From an uncultured Lutimaribacter sp. (lineage in GTDB: Bacteria > Pseudomonadota > Alphaproteobacteria > Rhodobacterales > Rhodobacteraceae): a stretch of DNA of 64,000 nucleotides. The stretch covers positions 1-64,000 of the forward strand of contig CAJXSO010000008.1 in the NCBI GenBank assembly GCA_913061505.1, written 5' to 3'. A program made the translations under genes and the position numbers. Below, piece after piece: positions 19,617-27,105 of the stretch (position 1 is its first letter; each line of letters opens with the position of its first letter). The notes under the pieces were generated by a model that did not search any database, was not told where the DNA came from, and worked only from the letters and a program-made list of their open reading frames with translations.

Positions 19617-20081
19617 TCACTTTTCCATAATGTCACGCAGGCGCGCCGCCTCTTCCGTGCTGAGCGCCGCAGCACCCGCCCCCTCGGGCGCGGCCTGACG
19701 GCGGCGCAGGTAGCCAAACCCAATCGCGCCAGCCCCCAGCAACATCAGCGGGCCCGCCCACCACAGCAGCCAGTTGATGCCGGTTTTTGGCGGCGCCAGC
19801 AGCACATATTCGCCGTAGCGCGCAACAACATAGTCAATCACCTGCTGGTCGCTATCGCCGGCCACCAAACGCTCGCGCACCAAAAGGCGCAGATCGCGGG
19901 CAAGTTCGGCATTGGAATCATCGATGTTCTCGTTGCGGCACACCAGGCAGCGCAGCCCCTTGGACAGGCCGCGCGCCCGCTCTTCCAGCGCTGGGTCTGC
20001 CAGTATCTCGTCGGGTTGCACCGCCCATAGCGGCGCGCCCGGCGTACCAAGCAGCATCAGCATGACCAATAGCCGTTTCAT
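19617..20081 (-). CDS. ccmH: Cytochrome c-type biogenesis protein CcmH
   Basis: The 154-residue periplasmic, membrane-anchored thiol protein reduces the apocytochrome c CxxCH motif for haem attachment. A signal peptide (residues 1-20, ending LWA), the redox motif LRCLVC (C45, C48) and a C-terminal membrane helix (INWLLWWAGPLMLLGAGAIGF) are present. It overlaps ccmF by 4 bases. The CcmI-type tetratricopeptide part is absent, as in the short CcmH/CycL form. Confidence 0.95.
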   Translation of the reverse strand: MKRLLVMLMLLGTPGAPLWAVQPDEILADPALEERARGLSKGLRCLVCRNENIDDSNAELARDLRLLVRERLVAGDSDQQVIDYVVARYGEYVLLAPPKTGINWLLWWAGPLMLLGAGAIGFGYLRRRQAAPEGAGAAALSTEEAARLRDIMEK

Positions 20082-22054
20082 TCCGCAGGCACCCCTGCAG
20101 CGGGTGCGCGGCGCCGGGCCCCGGCCGCCACCCGGTAGCGGCGATCAAACAGGCTGAACATGCCCCCCAGCGCCATCAGGATCGAGCCCGCCCAGATCCA
20201 GTTTGCCAATGGTTTGTAATAGGTGCGCATCGCCCAGCCGCCATTTTCCTGCGGATCGCCTATTACAACATAGACATCGCGCAAGAACCCATAATCAATG
20301 GCCGCCTCGGTGGTGGGCATGCCGGCCACCGGGTAGACGCGTTTTTCCGGTGTCAAAACAGCCACCTGCGCGCCATCCTTGGTCACGGTGACATGGCCCA
20401 TCGTCGAGATGTAATTGGGGCCTTGCACGCGCTCGACCTTATCCAAGGTCAGGGTATAGCCGGCAATATCGTAACTGCCTTTTACCTGCACCACGCGAAT
20501 ATCTTCGGCCTGCCACGCCATCAGCCCGGCAATACCTATCATCGTCACGCCCAGGCCCGAATGGGCAATGGCCTTGCCCCAATCTGCGCCGGGCAGGCGT
20601 GTCATGCGCGCCAGGCGCGCGCCAAAGCTGCCGCGCCCTGTGCGATTGAACAAATCAACCGCAGCGCCCGAAATCAGCCATGCGCCCAAAAACAGCCCCA
20701 CAGGCCCCAAAGCGCCGCGCCCGGTTTGCACAGCAAAGGCCAGGGCCGCCAGCGCCAGCGACAGGGCAAATGCCCCCCACAAAGGGCGCGCCGCGCGGCC
20801 CAATGTGGCGCGTTTCCACGGCAGCATGGCACCCAAGGGCAATATCGCCCCCAAAACCACAAAAAACGGCGTGAAGGCTGCGTTAAAGAACGGCTCGCCC
20901 ACCGATAGTTTACGATCCCACAGCATTTCAGCCACCAAGGGCCAGATGGTGCCGATGAACACCACAAAGGCACTGACCGCCAGCAAGATGTTGTTCACCA
21001 CCAGCCCGCTTTCACGGCTGAGCATGCTGAACACGCCTTTGGCCTCCATCGCCTGCACGCGAGCGGCATAAAGCGTTAGCGCACCGCCCATGAAAACCGC
21101 CAGGATCATCAAAATAAACACCCCACGCTCGGGGTCGTTGGCGAAGGCATGCACCGAGGTGATCACGCCAGAGCGCACGATAAACGTGCCGATCAGCGAA
21201 AAGCCAAAAGCCATAATCGCCAGCAAAATCGTCCAGCTTTTCAACGCTTCGCGCTTTTCCACCACAATCGCCGAATGCAGCAGTGCCGCCGCCAGTAGCC
21301 AAGGCATAAAGCTGGCGTTTTCCACCGGATCCCAGAACCAAAAACCGCCCCAGCCCAGTTCGTAATAGGCCCACCAGCTGCCAAGCGCGATGCCGATGGT
21401 CAAAAACACCCATGCCGCCAGCGTCCATGGCCGCACCCAGCGCGCCCAGGCCGCGTCGACGCGCCCCTCGATCAGGGCGGCTACGGCAAAGGAAAACGCC
21501 ATCGACAGCCCAACATAGCCCAAATACAGAAATGGCGGGTGAAAGGCCAAGCCGGGGTCTTGCAGCAGCGGGTTCAGGTCTTGGCCGTCAAAGGGCGGCA
21601 CCGCCAGGCGCAAAAACGGGTTCGAGGTGAACAGAATAAAGGCCAAAAACGCCACCGAGATCGAGCCCTGCACCCCCAGCACCCGCGCTTTTAACGTGGG
21701 CGGCAAATTATTGCCAAACCAGGCGGCCGTGGCGCCAAACAGCGCCAAAATCAGCACCCACAGCAACATCGACCCTTCGTGATTGCCCCAAACACCCGAG
21801 ATTTTATAGATCATCGGCTTGGCCGAATGGCTGTTAAGCACCACCAGTTTCAGGCTGAAGTCCGATGTCACAAACGCATAGGTCAGCGCGGCAAAGGAAA
21901 ACGCAATCAGCAGAAAATGCGCATTGGCTGCTGGTTCGGCAACGGCCATCCACCCGGGCAAACGCCGATGCGCGCCAATAAGGGGAACAACCGTCTGCAC
22001 GATGGCAACGACGAAGGCGAGGACGAGGGCAAAGTGACCGAGTTCTGTAATCAT
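20078..22054 (-). CDS. ccmF: Haem lyase CcmF/NrfE family protein
   Basis: The 658-residue polytopic membrane protein is the core of the system I cytochrome c synthetase, taking haem from CcmE. The WWD-type signature GWGGFWFWDPVENASFMPWL and many membrane segments are present. The ATG at 22054 gives the usual MITELGHFALVLA N-terminus. A small hairpin covers the likely ribosome site in front of it. It is separated from ccmE by the holin/endolysin pair. Confidence 0.96.
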   Translation of the reverse strand: MITELGHFALVLAFVVAIVQTVVPLIGAHRRLPGWMAVAEPAANAHFLLIAFSFAALTYAFVTSDFSLKLVVLNSHSAKPMIYKISGVWGNHEGSMLLWVLILALFGATAAWFGNNLPPTLKARVLGVQGSISVAFLAFILFTSNPFLRLAVPPFDGQDLNPLLQDPGLAFHPPFLYLGYVGLSMAFSFAVAALIEGRVDAAWARWVRPWTLAAWVFLTIGIALGSWWAYYELGWGGFWFWDPVENASFMPWLLAAALLHSAIVVEKREALKSWTILLAIMAFGFSLIGTFIVRSGVITSVHAFANDPERGVFILMILAVFMGGALTLYAARVQAMEAKGVFSMLSRESGLVVNNILLAVSAFVVFIGTIWPLVAEMLWDRKLSVGEPFFNAAFTPFFVVLGAILPLGAMLPWKRATLGRAARPLWGAFALSLALAALAFAVQTGRGALGPVGLFLGAWLISGAAVDLFNRTGRGSFGARLARMTRLPGADWGKAIAHSGLGVTMIGIAGLMAWQAEDIRVVQVKGSYDIAGYTLTLDKVERVQGPNYISTMGHVTVTKDGAQVAVLTPEKRVYPVAGMPTTEAAIDYGFLRDVYVVIGDPQENGGWAMRTYYKPLANWIWAGSILMALGGMFSLFDRRYRVAAGARRRAPAAGVPAE

Positions 22055-22071
22055 GCCCCAATTATAGGGGC
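22055..22071 (-). promoter_or_regulatory. Hairpin over the ccmF ribosome binding site
   Basis: GCCCC, loop of 7, GGGGC, read on the minus strand, ends directly before the ccmF ATG, so the only G-rich ribosome site sits in the stem. The loop contains TATAATT, which could also act as a -10 box. Function inferred only. Confidence 0.35.
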
Positions 22072-22077
22072 TAAGAA

Positions 22078-22104
22078 GGGGCAGGCAAATGCGATTCCTG
22101 CCCC
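22078..22104 (-). terminator. Hairpin after the holin gene, possible terminator
   Basis: An 8-bp stem (GGGGCAGG / CCTGCCCC) with an 11-base loop lies between the holin stop codon and ccmF. On the minus strand it is followed by TTCTT, a weak tail, so it may end or attenuate the endolysin-holin transcript. Confidence 0.5.
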
Positions 22105-22123
22105 CCTGTTCAACTTGTCGCAA

Positions 22124-22690
22124 TCAGCGCAGCCCGGCCCCGTTATTTTGCCATTGCTGCAAGACCGGGTTTTCATCTGGCTCTAGCGCCTGCAGGGCAA
22201 GCCCGGCATCGCTGCCGGTATCGGCCAAGGCCACAGGCATGGCACGCGCGCCGCGCAGATCGCTGATCGCAGGCACCGCTTGCCGGGCCAGGGCTGCGCG
22301 AAACTCGTGCCCTTTTTGCTGGTGGCGCGCCCCGAAATAAAAGCTGATGATCACCCCCAGCAGCCACCAAAGCGGCTCGGGCACAGTGGCCAGGCCCGCC
22401 ATGCGCTGCGCAAACCACCCAGGCGCCACCATGGCCGCCACAAACAAGGCGGCCGTGCCAAGCGCAAACAGCGGCCGCGGCAGGCGGTTTAGCCCATCCA
22501 TCGCCCGATCAAAGCCACCGCGCTGCGGCTGGCCAAATTCGGCGGCAAATTGCGCCAGCGCCGCCGCTTGCAAATCCGAGGCGCGGGCATCTGCGCTGTC
22601 GGGGTTGGGGCGCAGCAAATTTGCAGTGTCGCGCAGCAGGTTGCGCCCGCCGCCAAACAGCATATCCAAAACCTGTGTGATCAAAGCCAT
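22124..22690 (-). CDS. GTA-type holin (3TM holin family)
   Basis: The 188-residue protein matches the family described as holins of three transmembrane segments for gene-transfer release. Two hydrophobic helices are clear (RPLFALGTAALFVAAMVAPGW and PLWWLLGVIISFYFGA at about residues 70-115). Holins open the inner membrane so that endolysin reaches the wall; in Rhodobacter capsulatus such a pair releases GTA particles by lysis. Its start overlaps the endolysin stop by 10 bases. It lies inside the ccm cluster and not near GTA head-tail genes. Confidence 0.82.
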   Translation of the reverse strand: MALITQVLDMLFGGGRNLLRDTANLLRPNPDSADARASDLQAAALAQFAAEFGQPQRGGFDRAMDGLNRLPRPLFALGTAALFVAAMVAPGWFAQRMAGLATVPEPLWWLLGVIISFYFGARHQQKGHEFRAALARQAVPAISDLRGARAMPVALADTGSDAGLALQALEPDENPVLQQWQNNGAGLR

Positions 22691-23292
22691 GCCGCCACCC
22701 TTGCGTTGAATTGCGCCTGCGTCAGGTGAAAGCGCGGCTGCATAAACGCCTCGGCGCGCGCGATCCAGCCGCCCTTACCGCCCCGCCGGTTGCGCACATA
22801 TTTGCGGCTGGCAGGCCGCAGATCGCCCAAGCGGAAGTAATAATTGCGCCGCGCCACGCCATAGGCATCGGCCAAAGCCGCGCCGTTTTGCTGCGCCAGC
22901 GCAGCGGCCGCCGCCGCGGTTTTGGGGCCAATCACCCCATCCACCTGCAAGACCTGCCCCAGATCGACCAAAAGCCGCTGCAAGATGCGCACCGCATTGG
23001 CCCCTGCATTGACATACATATCAAAAACCGGGGGCTGCAGGACCGGGGGCAAAAGCCCAATGTTTGGAGCGTGAAAGAACCGTTCTACCAAAACCGCCTG
23101 CGCGGCATCCGCGCTGAGTGCGGCAATATCGGCGCGGGTGATTTGGCCATCGCCCGTCAGGTCATGCCCATAGCGGCGCCAGGTGGCCAGGGTGATGCCA
23201 TATTTGGTGGCACCGCCCGGATCATCTGGGTCGTCGACAAACCCGCCTTCGCGCGCGATAATCTGGCGCGCCATTTCCGCGATCTGCTTCAT
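22681..23292 (-). CDS. GTA-type endolysin, GH108 N-acetylmuramidase
   Basis: The 203-residue protein has a glycosyl hydrolase family 108 domain with the catalytic Glu in the REGGFVDDPDDPGG motif (E15) and a C-terminal peptidoglycan-binding type region. It would cleave the glycan strands of peptidoglycan. Residues 44-55 (DLTGDGQITRAD) look like an EF-hand/dockerin calcium loop inserted after the GGATKYGIT motif. The ATG at 23292 is preferred because AAGGGG lies upstream; longer frames lack a ribosome site. It is translationally coupled to the holin and lies 56 bases from ccmE on the same strand. Confidence 0.86.
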   Translation of the reverse strand: MKQIAEMARQIIAREGGFVDDPDDPGGATKYGITLATWRRYGHDLTGDGQITRADIAALSADAAQAVLVERFFHAPNIGLLPPVLQPPVFDMYVNAGANAVRILQRLLVDLGQVLQVDGVIGPKTAAAAAALAQQNGAALADAYGVARRNYYFRLGDLRPASRKYVRNRRGGKGGWIARAEAFMQPRFHLTQAQFNARVAAWL

Positions 23293-23336
23293 ACTTGCCC
23301 CTTTCGCTGTGGTGGGCAAACGGTGTGCAGCGCGGG

Positions 23337-23352
23337 TTAAGGGCAGATTTAA
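23337..23352. promoter_or_regulatory. CtrA-like half-site pair, spacing one base off
   Basis: TTAA, eight bases, TTAA lies between ccmE and the endolysin gene, overlapping the ccmE stop codon. The CtrA consensus has a 7-base spacer, so this is suggestive only. Confidence 0.2.
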
Positions 23353-23795
23353 CTATCGTTCGGTTCTTTATAAACGCCTTGTTCTTTTAGCGCGTCCACC
23401 ACTTCTTTTGGCATGTATGTTTCATCATGTTTTGCCAATATTTCAGAGGCTTCAAATACGCCGTTGATGTATTTTCCGGTGCCAACCATGCCCTGATTTT
23501 CGGCAAAAAGATCGGGCAAAATACCGGTGAATTTCACCGGCACAGTGGCCCCGCCATCGGTGACGTTGAATTGCACAGTCTCGCCCTGGCCGCGCACGAT
23601 GCTGCCCTCTTCTACCAGCCCGCCGATGCGAAACACCTCGGTTGGGCCGGGCGGATCTGCCATCACTTGGCTTGGGGCACGAAAGAAATTGATGCCATCG
23701 CGCATCGCATAGCCAATCAACCCGGTAGAAATGATCAGCGCAACGAATGTCAGCGCGATGATTTGTATGCGGCGTGTCTTTTTCAGCGATTTCAT
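23349..23795 (-). CDS. ccmE: Cytochrome c maturation haem chaperone CcmE
   Basis: The 148-residue periplasmic haem chaperone has an N-terminal anchor helix (residues 10-31), an OB-fold and the haem-binding motif AKHDETYMP with H123, which binds haem covalently, and Y127. It is normally followed by ccmF; here the endolysin and holin genes come between. Confidence 0.96.
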   Translation of the reverse strand: MKSLKKTRRIQIIALTFVALIISTGLIGYAMRDGINFFRAPSQVMADPPGPTEVFRIGGLVEEGSIVRGQGETVQFNVTDGGATVPVKFTGILPDLFAENQGMVGTGKYINGVFEASEILAKHDETYMPKEVVDALKEQGVYKEPNDS

Positions 23796-23926
23796 CGCAT
23801 CCTCACTTGGCTGTGCACCTAACCCATGGCCCCTTGCAGGCCTTGGCCCATCATATCGGCAGCAACGGGCCGCAGCGCAAGCCCTGCACGCGCCAAATGC
23901 GGCAATTGGCCTTTCACCCCGGTGCC

Positions 23927-24739
23927 TTAGGCCTGGGAAAAGCGCACCTCGCGGCGTAAAAACTGGGTGGCCCGGTCAGACACGCGGCGCGGATCGCCGG
24001 TGGTGAGATATTTCGCCTCGTGGCCGGTGCCGCGCATGCTGGGGTGGCGCTGCAGATAGTCGGCCAGGCTTTCGGCCACCAAATTGGCCTGGCTGAATAC
24101 CATCACATCGCCGCCCAAGGCATCTTGGAACACAGCCTCCATCAGCGGGTAATGCGTGCAGCCCAAAATCGCGGCTTGCGGATTGGGCATTTTGCGTTTG
24201 AGCGCGTCAACATGGCTGCGCACCAAAGCTTCGGCCAAGATCAGATCGCCCTCTTCGATGGCATCCACGACCCCCCCGCAGGCCTGCGCCTCGACATCCA
24301 CGCCAATGGCGCGAAACGCCAATTCGCGCTGAAAGGCACGGCTGGCCACGGTGGCGGGCGTGGCAAACAGCGCCACGTTTTTCACCGCCACTTCGCGGGG
24401 CGGGCTGTTATCGCCCCATTGCCGTTCTGTCAGCGCCTCGATCAGCGGCACAAACACCCCCAGCACGCGTTTGTCGCGCGGCACCCAGCTTTCTTGCATC
24501 CGGCGCAACGCCGCCGCGCTGGCGGTATTGCAGGCCAAAATCACCAGATCGCAGCCCTCGTCCCACATACGGCTGACAGCGGCGCAGGTCAGGCCATAGA
24601 TATCGTCGCTGTCGCGCACCCCATAGGGGGCGTGCAGGTTATCGCCAAAGTAAACAAAGGGCACATCGGGCAAACGCTTGCGCGCTGCCTCTAGCACCGT
24701 CAGGCCCCCCAGGCCCGAGTCGAAAATGCCAACAGCCAT
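23927..24739 (-). CDS. murI: Glutamate racemase
   Basis: The 270-residue enzyme makes D-glutamate for peptidoglycan. Motif [12 protein letters not shown] near the start, C70 in ILACNTAS and the second catalytic Cys in LGCTHYPL are present. The ATG at 24739 gives the canonical N-terminus; a TTG at 24751 would add four residues. A 131-base gap separates it from ccmE. Confidence 0.95.
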   Translation of the reverse strand: MAVGIFDSGLGGLTVLEAARKRLPDVPFVYFGDNLHAPYGVRDSDDIYGLTCAAVSRMWDEGCDLVILACNTASAAALRRMQESWVPRDKRVLGVFVPLIEALTERQWGDNSPPREVAVKNVALFATPATVASRAFQRELAFRAIGVDVEAQACGGVVDAIEEGDLILAEALVRSHVDALKRKMPNPQAAILGCTHYPLMEAVFQDALGGDVMVFSQANLVAESLADYLQRHPSMRGTGHEAKYLTTGDPRRVSDRATQFLRREVRFSQA

Positions 24740-24760
24740 AATTTCCGCCAAATCACCCGC

Positions 24761-25648
24761 TTAGGCGCGGTATTTTTCCTCGAATTCGAAACCGTAGCTT
24801 TGCGCATCTATCGGCTTTGGCGACAACTCATAAGTGGCTTTGCGCAGAAAATCCATCATCGCTTTTGAATCCTGCGCGCGCGCGTCAATTTCCGCCTGCG
24901 CGATGGGTTTGCCTATGACCACCCGAACAGGTGTATCGACGCGGGCGCGAAACTCTTTGATCAGCAGCCCCATGCGCAATGTGTAGTGCAGGTGGCTGGC
25001 CAATTGGAACAAGCGGCTGGTATGGCCGTCGAAATAAACCGGCACCACAGTGGCGCGTGATTTTGCCACCATTCGCGCGGTAAAGGCGCGCCAGCCCGGA
25101 TCCATCGGCTGTGCAAAGGGGCGCGCCGCGGTTGACACGGTGCCACCGGGGAAAATGCCAATCGCCCCCCCTGCCCCCAGATAGCGCAGCGCCTCTTTGC
25201 GGGTGTCCAGGTTTAGCTGCACCGCTTCTTTGGTGGCATCAAACGATATCGGCAAAATCACCCTGTTGATATCTTCGGCCTTGCGAAAAACATGATGCGC
25301 CATGATCCGAAAATCGCCGCGCACAGTGGCCAAGATATGGCCCATCATCAGCCCGTCCAAAATGCCATAGGGATGGTTTGCAATCACGATCAAGGGGCCG
25401 TTGGCGGGAATATGCGACAGGCTGCCGCCGATGACATCCAGCGTCAGGCCATAGCGTTCCACCATCACCTGCCAGAAATCACGCCCCTGCGCCACGTCTT
25501 GCTCGTAGCCCTGCGCGCGGCGGATCAGGCTGTAGCGGCCCGTTACATTTTCCAACACCCGTATCAGGGCGCGCCCACCTTTCGAGCTGGCAGAATGGGC
25601 ATAGCTGATATCGCGGGCAATTTTCGGGGGCAGACGCATGGGGCACAT
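24761..25648 (-). CDS. Lysophospholipid acyltransferase family protein
   Basis: The 295-residue protein has a PlsC-type acyltransferase domain. The acyltransferase block reads NHPYGILDG (His and Asp of the HX5D active site) and is followed by IGIFPGGTVST, the FPEGT-like block. It probably acylates a lysophospholipid or lyso-lipid at the inner face of the membrane. The PYGILD form is typical of a Rhodobacterales subgroup related to hemolysin/OlsA-like acyltransferases; the acceptor is not known. It lies 21 bases before murI on the same strand. Confidence 0.85.
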   Translation of the reverse strand: MCPMRLPPKIARDISYAHSASSKGGRALIRVLENVTGRYSLIRRAQGYEQDVAQGRDFWQVMVERYGLTLDVIGGSLSHIPANGPLIVIANHPYGILDGLMMGHILATVRGDFRIMAHHVFRKAEDINRVILPISFDATKEAVQLNLDTRKEALRYLGAGGAIGIFPGGTVSTAARPFAQPMDPGWRAFTARMVAKSRATVVPVYFDGHTSRLFQLASHLHYTLRMGLLIKEFRARVDTPVRVVIGKPIAQAEIDARAQDSKAMMDFLRKATYELSPKPIDAQSYGFEFEEKYRA

Positions 25649-25891
25649 TCCAAAACCGGCGCGGGGAAATGCGCCACTATCGGGGGCAGAGTGTGCAACA
25701 ATTTTGCGACACTTCTATGACAGGCACAGCCCGCAGAAAATCGCCACGCGCCTAAAAATACCGCGCCCCGGCCCTTGAGCGGAAAAAAATCTGTCCTTAA
25801 TCGTCAATAGGCTATGGTGGCCGTTACGTCATAGCGGAAGTAGATGTAATTATTTTATTATTTCTCTATAGTGTTGGTGCGAACAAGGAAT

Positions 25892-26806
25892 ATGGCGACG
25901 ATGGATTGGGATAAACTGCGAATTTTTCACGCTGTTGCCGATGCGGGCAGCCTGACCCATGCGGGCGATGCCCTGCATCTTAGCCAATCTGCCGTCAGCC
26001 GGCAGGTGCGGGCGCTGGAAGAAAGCCTGAACACCACCCTGTTTCACCGCCACGCCCGCGGCCTGATTTTAACAGAACAGGGCGAATTGCTGTTTGATGC
26101 TACATCGGCCATGGCCAAACGGCTTGATGCGGCATCGGCGCGCATTCGCGACAGCGAAGACGAGGTGTTTGGCGAATTGCGCGTCACCACCACCACCGGC
26201 TTTGGCAGCTTGTGGCTGGCCCCACGCCTGCCCGCGCTTTACGAGAAATACCCGGATCTGAAAATCGAACTGATGCTGGAAGAACGGGTGCTGGATTTGC
26301 CCATGCGCGAGGCAGATGTGGCCATTCGCATGAAAGAACCCAGCCAAGCGGATTTGATCCGCAAACGCCTGATGGCGGTAAAAATGCGCCTTTATGCCTC
26401 GCAGGCCTATATCGAACGCAGCGGCATGCCCACCGTGCCCGATGACCTGCGCCACCACCGCCTGATTTGCCAAAACCCCACATCTGCGCAGGTGGGTGCG
26501 GGCGCACAGCTGGTGCAAACCCTGATGGCGCATCAGCCGCGCTCGACCCTGACGGTGAACAATTACTTTGGCGTGCTGCAGGCGGTGCTGCACGATTTGG
26601 GCATTGGCGTTCTGCCCGATTATCTGACCCAGGATTTTCCCGATCTGGTCGAGGTGCTGCCCGAGGTCGAATCAACCGATGTTCCGGTATTTTTGGCCTA
26701 TCCCGAAGAGCTGAGGCACTCAAAACGGGTGTCAGCCTTTCGGGAATTCGTGCAAGACGAGATTATTGCCTATCGCAAACGGGTGAAAGATCAGGCAGTT
26801 AGCTAA
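25892..26806 (+). CDS. LysR family transcriptional regulator
   Basis: The regulator of about 304 residues has an N-terminal winged helix-turn-helix (WDKLRIFHAVADAGSLTHAGDALHLSQSAVSRQVRALE, cited in part) and a LysR substrate-binding domain. Start is ambiguous: ATG 25892 is 2 bases behind AAGGA, ATG 25901 is 11 bases behind it. A 243-base region upstream with an AT-rich stretch (25845-25880, TATAGT at 25867) holds its promoter. No obvious target gene adjoins it except the divergent acyltransferase. Its own terminator follows. Confidence 0.92.
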   Translation: MATMDWDKLRIFHAVADAGSLTHAGDALHLSQSAVSRQVRALEESLNTTLFHRHARGLILTEQGELLFDATSAMAKRLDAASARIRDSEDEVFGELRVTTTTGFGSLWLAPRLPALYEKYPDLKIELMLEERVLDLPMREADVAIRMKEPSQADLIRKRLMAVKMRLYASQAYIERSGMPTVPDDLRHHRLICQNPTSAQVGAGAQLVQTLMAHQPRSTLTVNNYFGVLQAVLHDLGIGVLPDYLTQDFPDLVEVLPEVESTDVPVFLAYPEELRHSKRVSAFREFVQDEIIAYRKRVKDQAVS

Positions 26807-26842
26807 CAAATTAAGCAAGCCATGCATTCTGCGCATACCGGG

Positions 26843-26868
26843 CATGCTGCACTTGCGGCATGTTTTTT
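26843..26868 (+). terminator. Rho-independent terminator of the LysR gene
   Basis: CATGCTGC, loop ACTT, GCGGCATG (one G-T pair) is followed by six T residues. It lies 36 bases behind the LysR stop codon. Confidence 0.8.
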
Positions 26869-26869
26869 C

Positions 26870-26898
26870 TTGATTGGACAAGAACAGATACCTAATTG
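26870..26898 (+). promoter_or_regulatory. Possible promoter of the intergenic small RNA
   Basis: TTGATT (26870-26875) begins right after the LysR terminator T tract; 17 bases later is TAATTG (26893-26898). The -35 is fair and the -10 is weak, so this is tentative. Confidence 0.35.
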
Positions 26899-26904
26899 AG
26901 CACG

Positions 26905-26987
26905 TGACGGTGATGACGATTAGTTTCTCATCATCTTCATACCTCCCTGTTGGACTTCGGCCGAGCTTAGCGCTCGGCCTTTTTTTT
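26905..26987 (+). ncRNA. Candidate small RNA between two terminators
   Basis: A segment of about 83 nt between the LysR terminator and purL carries its own strong terminator. From 5' to 3' it shows an 8-bp stem (26909-26916 with 26928-26935, one G-U pair) with an 11-base loop, an unpaired stretch with ACCTCCCT (26941-26948), which is complementary to ribosome binding sites, and the terminator hairpin at 26959-26987. This layout is that of a trans-acting small RNA; C-rich CCUCC motifs are known in stress-induced small RNAs of Rhodobacter. The 5' end is estimated from the putative promoter. An attenuator-like leader of purL is the alternative. Confidence 0.55.
26959..26987 (+). terminator. Strong rho-independent terminator upstream of purL
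   Basis: GGCCGAGC, a five-base loop, GCTCGGCC and eight T residues. The T tract is on the plus strand only, so it ends a plus-strand transcript that starts after the LysR terminator. Confidence 0.9.
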
Positions 26988-27105
26988 GGCCTTGACGCCG
27001 CCAAACCCTGCCCCGCTGGCGCCGCGGTCTTTTTTGTCTTGCCTCTTTCCCAACCCGCGCCCTTCCGCTATGACGCGCGCAACCGCGCAGCCTATGGGGA
27101 ACCAC

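Noticed and set aside
22124-23292. Prophage fragment carrying the holin and endolysin
   Set aside because: No integrase, attachment repeats or structural phage genes adjoin, composition matches the neighbours, and the family is that of gene transfer agents.
26959-26987. Purine-type riboswitch upstream of purL
   Set aside because: No purine aptamer structure can be drawn; the region has only one simple stem-loop and a C-rich stretch before the terminator.
27012-27036. Second terminator just upstream of purL
   Set aside because: A GC-rich stretch is followed by six T residues, but only a 4-bp stem can be drawn.
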